From NCBI GenBank assembly GCA_024697885.1, contig JAILSA010000186.1:1-6492 (forward strand): a stretch of DNA of 6,492 bases, given 5' to 3'. This stretch comes from Eubacterium sp. (lineage in GTDB: Bacteria > Bacillota > Clostridia > Lachnospirales > Lachnospiraceae). Positions 1 to 6,222 of the stretch are shown here, piece after piece (positions within the stretch are counted from its first letter, which is position 1; every line of letters starts with the position of its first letter). The notes beneath the pieces were generated by a model. That model searched no databases and had not been told where the DNA came from. It saw nothing but the letters and a program-made list of their open reading frames with translations. Made by a program: the position numbers and the translations under genes.

Positions 1-1
1 T

Positions 2-166
2 TACGTTCAGGGCCGCAACTATGTTTTGCCAGAGGATGTTCAGGAAGTGGCTGTGCCAGTATTGGCCCACCGTCTGCTCTTAAATGGAAAGGCCCGTATG
101 AGCCACATTTCAGCGGCAGATATTATTGAAGAGGTGGTAAAGAGGGTACAGGCACCTAAGCTGTAA
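2..166 (+). CDS. MoxR-family AAA+ ATPase, C-terminal end only (partial at left edge)
   Basis: The reading frame is open from the left edge and ends at TAA 164-166, giving the last 54 residues. The segment has the helical C-terminal lid character of MoxR ATPases: [20 protein letters not shown] near its start matches the family's usual 'v.peDv..la..vL.HRl' lid helix, followed by a short tail ending VKRVQAPKL. The Walker A and B motifs lie outside the window, so the ATPase assignment rests on this lid motif and on the neighbours. MoxR proteins are cytoplasmic AAA+ proteins thought to act as chaperones for VWA-type partners. Here the next gene is a DUF58 (VWA-like) protein starting 11 bases after the stop, the standard MoxR-DUF58 pairing, which strongly supports the call and implies co-transcription. 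Confidence 0.85.
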   Translation, partial: YVQGRNYVLPEDVQEVAVPVLAHRLLLNGKARMSHISAADIIEEVVKRVQAPKL

Positions 167-177
167 AGGAGAGAAAA

Positions 178-1305
178 ATGACATTAGGAACATTAGTCTA
201 CCTCCTTCTGGGATTGTTTGGAATCTTTGTTTCCGTTTTTTACCTATACTACGGAACTGTGGCCATTGTGGGCCTAATGATTTTGATTCCCCTTTTCATG
301 CTGGCCTTTTTGATTTTCATGAGACTTCGGGTCGGAGTCAAGGTGGATTCCAAAAACCCCATTGCTGAGAAGGAAAAAATGGACAAGCCTGCCCGGGCAT
401 CCATCACCATGCAGGTGGAGAACAAAAATCGCCTGCTTCCTGTGACCAAGGGAATTGCCAAGGTAGAGTATGTCAACCGTTTTACCGGGGAAAAGGGCAA
501 GACCAAGGTTCGTTTTTCCGTGGACGGTGGAAAAACCAGAGAGAGGCGCATTGTGATTCCGGCCATGAACTGTGGAAACCTGGCAATCACTGTAAAAAAA
601 GTGCGTATTTACGATTATCTCAGCATTTTTGCCTGGACCATTGGCAAGAATTTTGAGACCCAAAATGTTTTGATCCTGCCCCCTCTAAAGGAACTGCATT
701 TGGGCAAGGATCGCTGGTACAACGAGACAAGCGAGGACAGTGACCGTTTTTCCCTCTACAAAAAGGGAGACGATCCTTCTGAGATTTTTGATATTCGAGA
801 ATTTGTGGACGGAGATAAGATTCAGCGAATCCACTGGAAGCTCAGCAGCAAGACCAGCCAGCTCATGGTCAAGGAGGGAAGTCTTCCCCTTGCCAAGTTG
901 GTCAATGTCTTTATTGATTTGGCTATTCCGGGACACAAGGAGGAGAGAAAGCAAAACTCCAACCGCCTGGTTCAGGGGATTTACTCCCTGGCCATGTACA
1001 TGATTGAGCACGCCATCCCCCTTCAGTTTATCTGGTATGACCGCCAGCCCGACGTGATTCACGAGGAAATCGTAGAGGACGAGGAAGAGTTGATTTGGAT
1101 GCTGCAAGACCTGTTTAAATCGGATCCAACAGAGGACCCGGAGGAGCTTGTGAACCGCTACACAGAGTGGGGAGATGGCAAGGCCTTAGAATCTGCCATT
1201 TATCTCACAGTGGCAGACCACGAGGACTTGGATAATTGCGGATTGGTCCGTGACCACCTAGAGGTCATGGATTTACGAGGTGAAGAAATTGAGGTTCAGG
1301 AATAA
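178..1305 (+). CDS. DUF58 membrane protein (MoxR partner)
   Basis: This 375-residue protein starts at ATG 178 with a good Shine-Dalgarno (AGGAG at 167-171, six bases before the start). Two hydrophobic helices at about residues 5-25 and 28-48 form an N-terminal hairpin anchor. A beta-rich segment follows (about 90-190), then the DUF58 signature at residues 207-226, with R207-E208, G212-D213, R217, H219-W220-K221 and S223-S224 matching the family pattern 'REy..GD..r.IhWk.sAk'. The C-terminal half (about 240-375) is VWA-like and rich in acidic residues. Length is typical for the family. The protein probably sits in the membrane with its soluble part in the cytoplasm, where the upstream MoxR ATPase could act on it. 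Its 3' end overlaps the start of the transglutaminase gene, so the two are probably translationally coupled. The molecular role of the family is not established. Confidence 0.92.
   Translation: MTLGTLVYLLLGLFGIFVSVFYLYYGTVAIVGLMILIPLFMLAFLIFMRLRVGVKVDSKNPIAEKEKMDKPARASITMQVENKNRLLPVTKGIAKVEYVNRFTGEKGKTKVRFSVDGGKTRERRIVIPAMNCGNLAITVKKVRIYDYLSIFAWTIGKNFETQNVLILPPLKELHLGKDRWYNETSEDSDRFSLYKKGDDPSEIFDIREFVDGDKIQRIHWKLSSKTSQLMVKEGSLPLAKLVNVFIDLAIPGHKEERKQNSNRLVQGIYSLAMYMIEHAIPLQFIWYDRQPDVIHEEIVEDEEELIWMLQDLFKSDPTEDPEELVNRYTEWGDGKALESAIYLTVADHEDLDNCGLVRDHLEVMDLRGEEIEVQE
1277..1283 (+). promoter_or_regulatory. Strong Shine-Dalgarno inside the end of the DUF58 gene, favouring a TTG start at 1289
   Basis: GAGGTGA at 1277-1283 matches the consensus anti-Shine-Dalgarno over seven bases and lies five bases (AGAAA) before the in-frame TTG at 1289-1291. 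The upstream GTG at 1280 is itself part of this motif and has only a distant GAGGT (1261-1265), about 14 bases away. On spacing alone the transglutaminase protein more likely begins at TTG 1289, making it 853 residues instead of 856. Which start is used cannot be settled from one sequence. Confidence 0.5.
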
Positions 1306-3850
1306 TAAACTGATAAATTTCATATTGGAAGCCAGCCAGTTGGTCTTGGTATTTTTGGGCGTTTTCTCTGCCCTCATGTGTAGTGCCACCAGCTTAGAGC
1401 TGACCTTTGACAGGAATATTGTATTTGGTGTTTTGGCGGGAACGACTGTGCTCTTCTATGCCCTTTTTTACACACTTGAGACCATTCCATGGGGAAAACT
1501 TTACGGAATCATCGGCCTTTTGCTCTTTTATCTGGCTCTCTTTCTTCGTTTTAAGGGAGAGATCAAAAAGGGCGTTGTAACCATGTTCAACAGTTTTCTC
1601 AAGGAGTTTATGAACTTCAACGGAGTAGACGTGGAACTTTTATCCTACAAGGATGAGTACGGGATTTCTCTGATATTTTCCACCAATTTGGTTTTGATTT
1701 TGGGCGGAGCTCTCATGATTGCCATAATCAGCGCCTTTTTCTACCGAAAAAGAAGGTCTTTCGTCTTTATTTTGCTGACGGTTCCTCTTGTTATTCTTCC
1801 CCTGGTTATTGGAAAAATCGGCTATTTTTCCAACATGGTTACCTACGGGGTAGTGGCTATGACCATTGTGGGAACCAGACACATGAGGACGGATGCCACA
1901 GACCGAAGACTGCGACAGAAGTTGTCCATAATCCTTATGGTTGTGGGCTTGATTTGCGGCGGTGTTTCTTATATTTACATGCCGCCAGAGCGATATGAGC
2001 GCGGAAAAGATAAAATTTCACAGATGAAAAATTCTGCGATTGCTTTGACTACCTGGTCCAAGGAGGATGTATCTAACTGGATTAAGAGCAATTTTAGCTC
2101 GGATATTTTGTCCTACGGCAAGGTGGGCAAAAAAGCAGAGCTCACATATACAGGAGAGACCGTTCTTCGCCTGAACGGGGCGATAGAGGTGGACAAGCCT
2201 ATTTATCTCAAGGCCTATACAGGTGATTCCTACGAGGACAACCGTTGGTCCTCCCTGAGAAAAGATGACAGCTACATGGAGGAGCTGGCCGGTTTGGAGA
2301 GAGATGGTATTTCTCCGGACAACTGGCATATCCAGCTGCGAAACGAGCTGGGTGGTGGCTTCGAAAATATGTGGGAAATCTACGACCTAAAAATTCAGAA
2401 TATAGGACTTGGTTATGGAAACTACCTGCTTCCATACGAGCCAGCCGTCACTCTCAAATCCGAGGAAAACGGCAGGGTGACAGTGGATAATCCCGGCATC
2501 GAGTACCATGCGGAGTACTATCCTTTTTACGCCGCAGCCATGAAGGAGGGCCTAGAAGAGAACAACTACAGCCTGGGAACTTCCAGCTTCTGGACAGGCA
2601 ATGAGGTGGAGCGCCAAAAGATGAAGGAATTTGCCTGCAAGTACTATTTGCAGACGCCAGAGACCCTCAAGTCTGTGATTGAGGATTACAGAAAATATCT
2701 GACCGAGCAGGGAGACCTTTATAACAAGTATCACGCCAACCAGTTGGGGGAGGATGCCATTATAAAGGCCACCAAAAATTATATTTACGAGAGGGCTTCT
2801 TATACCCTGGCACCGGGAAAAACTCCTTCCGACAAGGATACAGTGGAATATTTTCTAAATGAAAATCACAAGGGATACTGCAGTCACTACGCCACAGCGG
2901 CGGCTATTCTCCTTCGAAGCGCGGGGATTCCAACCCGTTATGTAGAAGGTGTCTGTGTGCCGGTGGACCAGTTGCAGGAAAAATCGGAAACCGACGATAA
3001 AAATCAGCAGATCAATCTGGTAATCGATGTTCCTAACGAGGATGGGTCAACGGAAAAGCGGGTGACTAGCAAATTATTGAACAATTTGGTAATCGATGTT
3101 CCCGACGAGGATGTACACGCTTGGATTGAGGTCTATACAGATGAGTACGGATTTGTGCCTGTAGAGGTTACCCCTGGCAAGGGCGAGGAGACAGAATCCA
3201 AGACCAACAATGGAAATGATGAGGACAAGCAGGATGACAATCAGAATCAGGAAAATAATGAGAACCAGGAAAATAATGAGAACCAAAACCCACCGGAGGT
3301 AAGTGAGGAGCCTGAGACCATTACCCCGACCCCAATGGTATCAGAGGTGCCAGAGGAGTCCATGGAATTTGAGGACATTGATGGCAACGAGGAGCCATCA
3401 GAGGCCAGCCAGCAAAAGAGTTTGGCTTGGAGGATTATATCCAAGGTACTAATTGGCCTGGGAATTTTGATTGGAATTTTGATTTTGCTTGAGGGCCAGA
3501 GGAGAATTCGAATTTCCCTCTTCCAGAAAAAGCAAAAAAGATACAAGGGAAGGAAAAAAATCCGCTGGATGTACCGCCATATGCTTCCTATGCTTTTGTC
3601 CTATAACATTTTCTATCAGAGACAGACAGTGGCGGAGTACAGGGCAGAAATCGCCGAGGCCCTGGGCCTTAAGGAAAGTCAAATCGAAGTTTTTGTGGAC
3701 TGCCTCTTTAGGGCGAGATTTGGCCTGGATGACTTTGAGGAAGAGACCATGAAGGCGTTCTCAGATCAGTTTAGAATGATTCGAGAGAAGGCATACCGGG
3801 AGGCCAAGCTTCCAAGGCGCCTTTACTACATGTATATTGTAGCTCTTTAG
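1280..3850 (+). CDS. Membrane transglutaminase-like protein (TgpA-type) with C-terminal DUF4129-like tail
   Basis: The protein has 856 residues from GTG 1280, or 853 from TTG 1289. Numbering here is from 1280. The N-terminus holds about six or seven hydrophobic helices (roughly 12-32, 47-66, 75-93, 133-155, 160-180, 184-200, 215-235). A large extracytoplasmic region follows, containing the transglutaminase-like core (about 500-633). The catalytic Cys is C534 in GYCSHYATA, the His is H613 in VHAWIEVY, and the third residue, 16 after the His, is E629 (PVEVTPG) where Asp is usual. A low-complexity Asn/Glu/Pro linker (about 634-713) leads to a final membrane helix (about 717-738) and a basic cytoplasmic tail resembling DUF4129 (about 740-856). 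This topology matches TgpA-like proteins encoded beside MoxR and DUF58. The enzyme is presumed to act on extracellular or envelope proteins, and its substrate is unknown. A peptide duplication sits between Cys and His. It overlaps the DUF58 gene by 17-26 bases and ends at TAG 3848-3850. Confidence 0.93.
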   Translation: MKKLRFRNNKLINFILEASQLVLVFLGVFSALMCSATSLELTFDRNIVFGVLAGTTVLFYALFYTLETIPWGKLYGIIGLLLFYLALFLRFKGEIKKGVVTMFNSFLKEFMNFNGVDVELLSYKDEYGISLIFSTNLVLILGGALMIAIISAFFYRKRRSFVFILLTVPLVILPLVIGKIGYFSNMVTYGVVAMTIVGTRHMRTDATDRRLRQKLSIILMVVGLICGGVSYIYMPPERYERGKDKISQMKNSAIALTTWSKEDVSNWIKSNFSSDILSYGKVGKKAELTYTGETVLRLNGAIEVDKPIYLKAYTGDSYEDNRWSSLRKDDSYMEELAGLERDGISPDNWHIQLRNELGGGFENMWEIYDLKIQNIGLGYGNYLLPYEPAVTLKSEENGRVTVDNPGIEYHAEYYPFYAAAMKEGLEENNYSLGTSSFWTGNEVERQKMKEFACKYYLQTPETLKSVIEDYRKYLTEQGDLYNKYHANQLGEDAIIKATKNYIYERASYTLAPGKTPSDKDTVEYFLNENHKGYCSHYATAAAILLRSAGIPTRYVEGVCVPVDQLQEKSETDDKNQQINLVIDVPNEDGSTEKRVTSKLLNNLVIDVPDEDVHAWIEVYTDEYGFVPVEVTPGKGEETESKTNNGNDEDKQDDNQNQENNENQENNENQNPPEVSEEPETITPTPMVSEVPEESMEFEDIDGNEEPSEASQQKSLAWRIISKVLIGLGILIGILILLEGQRRIRISLFQKKQKRYKGRKKIRWMYRHMLPMLLSYNIFYQRQTVAEYRAEIAEALGLKESQIEVFVDCLFRARFGLDDFEEETMKAFSDQFRMIREKAYREAKLPRRLYYMYIVAL
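3014..3113 (+). repeat. Imperfect in-frame direct repeat (two copies of about 31 bases, 69 bases apart) within the transglutaminase gene
   Basis: Bases 3014-3044 and 3083-3113 match at all but three positions over 31 bases, including an identical 13-base stretch GGTAATCGATGTT. They encode NLVIDVPNED (from residue 579) and NLVIDVPDED (from residue 602), a spacing of exactly 23 codons. The second copy runs directly into the catalytic VHAWIEV strand. The first copy and the following GSTEKRVTSKLLN look like an inserted duplication. Mismatches are partly synonymous, which suggests the duplication is not brand new. Confidence 0.85.
3248..3283 (+). repeat. Perfect tandem repeat of 18 bases, two copies, in the linker of the transglutaminase protein
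   Basis: The unit CAGGAAAATAATGAGAAC occurs at 3248-3265 and again at 3266-3283, encoding QENNEN twice. Partial, degenerate copies flank it (CAATCAG before, CAAAACC after). Because the unit is a multiple of three and lies in a flexible low-complexity linker, copy-number change would lengthen or shorten the linker without breaking the frame. Confidence 0.9.
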
Positions 3851-3910
3851 GAGACGGAGGAAGTCTATCTCAGGGCAAGGTATTATCATACAAATTTTCT
3901 TCAGGAGTAA
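3851..3910 (+). pseudogene. Rhs core remnant carrying the YLRARYY signature
   Basis: Directly after the transglutaminase stop, the same frame reads 19 codons and then TAA: ETEEVYLRARYYHTNFLQE. The YLRARYY segment is the hallmark of the Rhs/YD-repeat associated core, where it is normally preceded by 'ydeetG.y' and followed by '...GRF...D'. Here the TEEV lead-in is right, but the sequence collapses to HTNFLQE and stops, as if a few codons were lost. There is no start codon or ribosome binding site and no room for the rest of a core, so this is a broken fragment, not a gene. It probably marks the 3' end of a former Rhs gene, or a displaced tip cassette, fused next to the transglutaminase operon. 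Only a short motif supports the call, although it is a distinctive one. Confidence 0.6.
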
Positions 3911-3978
3911 TTGTAAATCAGGTTGATGGAAGCTATTTATATTGTGTTGTTGCAGAGGTTGGGCCTGATAAACCGATT

Positions 3979-4245
3979 GTGGACGAGGTCTCAATTTATG
4001 CAGCAGGGCTAATGGCAGGGGTAGAACTGCCAAAGTCGAGAAAACAAGTAACACGAAGACATATGATTGGAAATAATGCGCCTATAGGTTTGTGGAAAAT
4101 TATTCTCTTTCGATCATCCTCCCCAAAACCAAAAGAGAAGAAAAATGGCTGGAAATATAAAAAGGCCAAGAAGTTTAAAGAGCAAATCAAAATTATTGGA
4201 CAACGGCATTATTATTCGACAGGACAGTGTTTAAATGATATTTGA
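3979..4245 (+). CDS. Uncharacterised Lys-rich ORF, possible orphan Rhs-tip remnant
   Basis: I do not recognise this protein. From GTG 3979 it has 88 residues. The same frame stays open upstream to 3775, well inside the transglutaminase gene, and an in-frame ATG lies at 4009. No start has a convincing ribosome binding site, so this is more likely the 3' part of a broken gene than a complete one. The N-terminal part is mixed (GLMAGVELPK). The C-terminal half is strongly basic (PKPKEKKNGWKYKKAKKFKEQ) and ends GQCLNDI. It follows a Rhs core scrap, though in a different frame, and precedes a lipoprotein gene by 23 bases. That is the position of a toxin tip followed by its partner gene, but no nuclease or other toxin motif is visible. 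It may not be expressed. Confidence 0.35.
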   Translation: MDEVSIYAAGLMAGVELPKSRKQVTRRHMIGNNAPIGLWKIILFRSSSPKPKEKKNGWKYKKAKKFKEQIKIIGQRHYYSTGQCLNDI

Positions 4246-4253
4246 GTGGGAGC

Positions 4254-4260
4254 AGGGAGA
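4254..4260 (+). promoter_or_regulatory. Ribosome binding site of the lipoprotein gene
   Basis: AGGGAGA at 4254-4260 lies eight bases before ATG 4269. Another ATG at 4262 is in a different frame, only one base after the motif, and opens a short frame without a lipoprotein signal, so 4269 is the supported start. Confidence 0.6.
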
Positions 4261-5008
4261 AATGTTAAATGAATGGAAAAAAAATAGTATTGTTTCTTGT
4301 GATTATACTGACAGGATGTACATCTGTAAAAGAGAGCAGGGGATTAGATGATGATACGCAGGGGGAGAATACAATATCCGAGAATATCATGGATTATAGT
4401 ACAGACTATATAACAGACGGTGCAATCACAGGCAGTGCTGTAATGGATGTGGATAATAATAAATCGCATAAACTTATAAACTGGAAAGAAGCCAAGATTG
4501 TTGATATTGGATTTTACCCGAGGTTTGCAGAAAGTACAGTTGCTCAAGATGACAAGTATATATTTTATCCAGATGAAGGGGATAAAATTATGAGGGTTGA
4601 AAAAACAACTGGTGAGAGAAAATGTATTTTTAAACTGCAGGATGTAAAAGAGGGAACAGGGGCACAACTTTGTCTGGCTGGCAATAAGTTATTTATTGAA
4701 TATGAAGGGACAATTTATCGCTGTTCTGTCGATGGAAGCCGTGTAAAAATAATTGCAGATGATACGAAAGAGAGATTTGCTTCGCTTATTGAAAATTGTT
4801 CTCTGGAGGATGAATGGATGATTCGGGGAATGGAGTATTATAGGGGGAATCTTTACTTGTTTACAGATTATTGCAGTGTTGTAAAATTAGATTTGAAAAG
4901 TGGCGAATTTGCAGAGGTGGCTGAAGCGGTGGACTCAGCATGTTTTTATGGTTCATCGTTGTATTGTGCGGATGTCTATGACCAATATCTCTGCAAAATA
5001 AATCTTAA

Positions 5009-5014
5009 TACGGA
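5009..5014 (+). other. First frameshift site in the lipoprotein gene (one base missing at about 5011-5012)
   Basis: Upstream of this point the coding frame is the one starting at 4269 (LCKINLNT). From 5012 onward the coherent protein is in the next frame (GKETIVRGKK, then DNQIYYTYYKRG). The junction TACGGAAAAG would read on correctly as 'AC-N GGA AAA' with one extra base before GGA. The repeat pattern 'l.ktG.e.i' spans the join, which fixes the site within a few bases. Confidence 0.75.
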
Positions 5015-5404
5015 AAAGAAACCATTGTCAGAGGGAAGAAAAGAACAGAGGGGGAACAAAAAGAATATTATGAACAAGTTATGGAGGTTGATAATCAGAT
5101 TTATTACACCTATTATAAAAGAGGATGTGTACCTTCTGTTTATAGGTACAATGGAAAGGGTGATGATGAGGAGATTTTTACTTTTCAGGGATCTGGGATT
5201 GATTTTCAGGTTACTCAGACAAGTGGAGATAAGATAATAGCTGAATATGATTTCCATCCCAATAAGCAGATACAGATTTATGATATAAAAAGTGGTGAGT
5301 CAATGACGGCATCTGTTCCGGAAGATTTTTTTACAACGGTTTCTGTGGTTGATGATGTGATTTTTTATAACAGAGAGCCATTGGAGGATTTGTACCTTTC
5401 TGTA

Positions 5405-5412
5405 TTTTTTTT
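5405..5412 (+). other. T8 homopolymer, probable second frameshift site in the lipoprotein gene
   Basis: Eight T residues follow GTA. In the current frame the protein ends a few codons later at TAA 5420-5422. With nine (or six) T the frame continues FERLNGYQ and 14 more codons to TAA 5470-5472. A homopolymer of this length is a common site of slippage and of sequencing error. Confidence 0.5.
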
Positions 5413-5472
5413 GAAAGATTAAATGGTTATCAGAAAAAAGAAAAAAGAGACAACGAAGCTCACAAAATATAA

Positions 5473-6034
5473 AGATGTGGTCAAGAATTATACCTATGAC
5501 AGTGCCGGAAATAAAGAATCCTTTGTGGTCAAGGTGGGCGACAATAAGGAGTTGTCACTGAATTATATCTACGATGGAGAATCAAAGTTGACGTCGGTAA
5601 CGGATGAAAACGGAGAAGAAGTCGTGGGCTATGCCTATGATACCGATGGTAACTTGTCTGAACGAACAGTAGCGGGCAATGGCATGACAACAAGCTACGC
5701 CTATGATTACCAGAACCGACTGACAACACTAAAGAACAGCACCGGTTCCGGCGTGATTTCAGAATATACGTCAGAATACCTTACCAACGGTCAGAAGTCA
5801 AAGGAAGTATCGAAGGTACAGAACAAAGACGGCAAGACCGAAGAGAAGACAGTCTTTGTCTGGGACGGAGACCAGTTAGTGATGGAACTTTCCGAGGGCG
5901 GAAAAGTTCAGAAGCGTTACCTTAGAGGAAATGACCTTGTACTGGCAGATGAAGGGAAAGATTCGGAAACGACTTTTTATGTGATGGATTCCCATGGAAA
6001 TCATAGGTTAAAAAAGAAGTTATCACGCAAGTAA
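5473..6034 (+). pseudogene. Rhs/YD-repeat core fragment, truncated at both ends
   Basis: About 187 codons of Rhs core in one frame. Visible YD repeats include NYTYDSAGN, LNYIYDGESKLTSVTDENG, GYAYDTDGNLSERT and SYAYDYQNRLTTL. The core block VFVWDGDQLVMEL, KRYLRGNDLVLAD and TTFYVMDSHGN follows. In intact Rhs proteins that last segment continues 'vvqLtd..G.v...Y.YdafGn', then the YLRARYY block and the variable tip. Here it breaks off after HGN into HRLKKKLSRK and TAA, so the end of the core and the tip are missing. An ATG at 5423 lies in frame, but it falls inside the restored 3' end of the lipoprotein gene and lacks a ribosome binding site, and the 17 residues it adds are a Lys/Thr run with no Rhs character. 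The homology begins right at the restored lipoprotein stop. Intact Rhs proteins are large secreted shells of more than a thousand residues, so this is a remnant or a displaced recombination cassette. Confidence 0.85.
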
Positions 6035-6131
6035 AGGGCATACTTAAATAAGCCATTAGAAACAAAAAAACTACAGAGCGTGAGAATTGTCATATGCGGC
6101 TCATCTTCTCGGGGTTTGCAGTATAGCTTCT

Positions 6132-6178
6132 TGTTAAAAACATCAGAAAAAAATGGAGGGCAATTGATATTTTTAACA
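6132..6178 (+). repeat. Inverted repeat, 14-base arms with one mismatch, 19-base loop
   Basis: The left arm TGTTAAAAACATCA (6132-6145) and right arm TGATATTTTTAACA (6165-6178) pair at 13 of 14 positions around a purine-rich loop containing TGGAGGG. The stem is AT-rich and no T-run follows, so it is a poor candidate for an intrinsic terminator. It lies 45 bases before the next gene's start and could be a protein-binding palindrome, a leader hairpin or a trace of a mobile element end. Confidence 0.6.
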
Positions 6179-6211
6179 CTATTTGTGTTGTCAACGGAAT
6201 GGCGGCGGAGT

Positions 6212-6215
6212 GGAG
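6212..6215 (+). promoter_or_regulatory. Ribosome binding site for the exported protein at 6223
   Basis: GGAG at 6212-6215, seven bases before ATG 6223, with a second GGAG at 6207-6210. This supports 6223 as a true translation start although the gene is cut by the window edge. Confidence 0.6.
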
Positions 6216-6222
6216 ACCGATT

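Larger units (their letters stand above)
4269..5472 (+). pseudogene. Exported lipoprotein with about seven propeller-like repeats, broken by two apparent -1 frameshifts
   Basis: The N-terminus is a classic lipoprotein signal: MNGKK, a hydrophobic stretch, then LTGC with lipid-attachment Cys at residue 17, so the protein should sit on the outer face of the membrane. A Ser/Asp/Thr-rich spacer follows. The rest repeats a pattern like 'd..lyy......ly.ydl.sG......' about seven times (restored residues about 94-121, 136-163, 191-219, 227-254, 273-306, 319-348, 358-385). This resembles the DUF5050-type beta-propeller lipoproteins of Clostridia. Read literally the frame ends at 5237 with nonsense after residue 248. 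Moving to the next frame at 5012 gives INLNT-GKETIV and continues to 5422. Moving again after the T8 tract at 5405-5412 gives ERLNGYQKKEK and ends at TAA 5470-5472. Two missing bases restore about 401 residues. The breaks are either real decay or sequencing errors. Its role is unknown; immunity partner to an Rhs toxin is only one option. Confidence 0.7.

Noticed and set aside
249..1107. Several minus-strand and alternate-frame open frames across the DUF58 gene
   Set aside because: They mirror a clearly conserved coding frame, have no ribosome binding sites and show no family signature.
1640..3752. Open frames on the minus strand and in a second plus frame within the transglutaminase gene
   Set aside because: These are shadows of a protein with a clear topology and catalytic motifs.
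3851..4260. A transcription terminator or promoter between the transglutaminase and lipoprotein genes
   Set aside because: No GC-rich hairpin with a T-run was found. The best promoter-like match (TTCGAC near 4215 and TGATAT near 4236) has 15-base spacing and is too weak to report.
4976..5257. Minus-strand 93-residue Ile/Leu/Ser-rich frame
   Set aside because: It is antisense to the lipoprotein gene, its hydrophobicity reflects AT-rich complement codons, and it has no supporting start signal.
5081..5422. A separate small gene starting at ATG 5081
   Set aside because: The frame is coherent with the lipoprotein from 5012, upstream of this ATG, and continues its repeat pattern. It is the second part of a frameshifted gene, not a new one.
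5423..5472. ATG 5423 as a genuine start for the YD-repeat protein
   Set aside because: It has no Shine-Dalgarno, directly abuts a frameshift-generated stop, and its first 17 codons overlap the restored 3' end of the lipoprotein gene and lack Rhs character.
6035..6222. Insertion sequence end or transposase remnant
   Set aside because: There is no transposase-like peptide in any frame I read, no matching terminal repeats elsewhere in the window and no target-site duplication visible.
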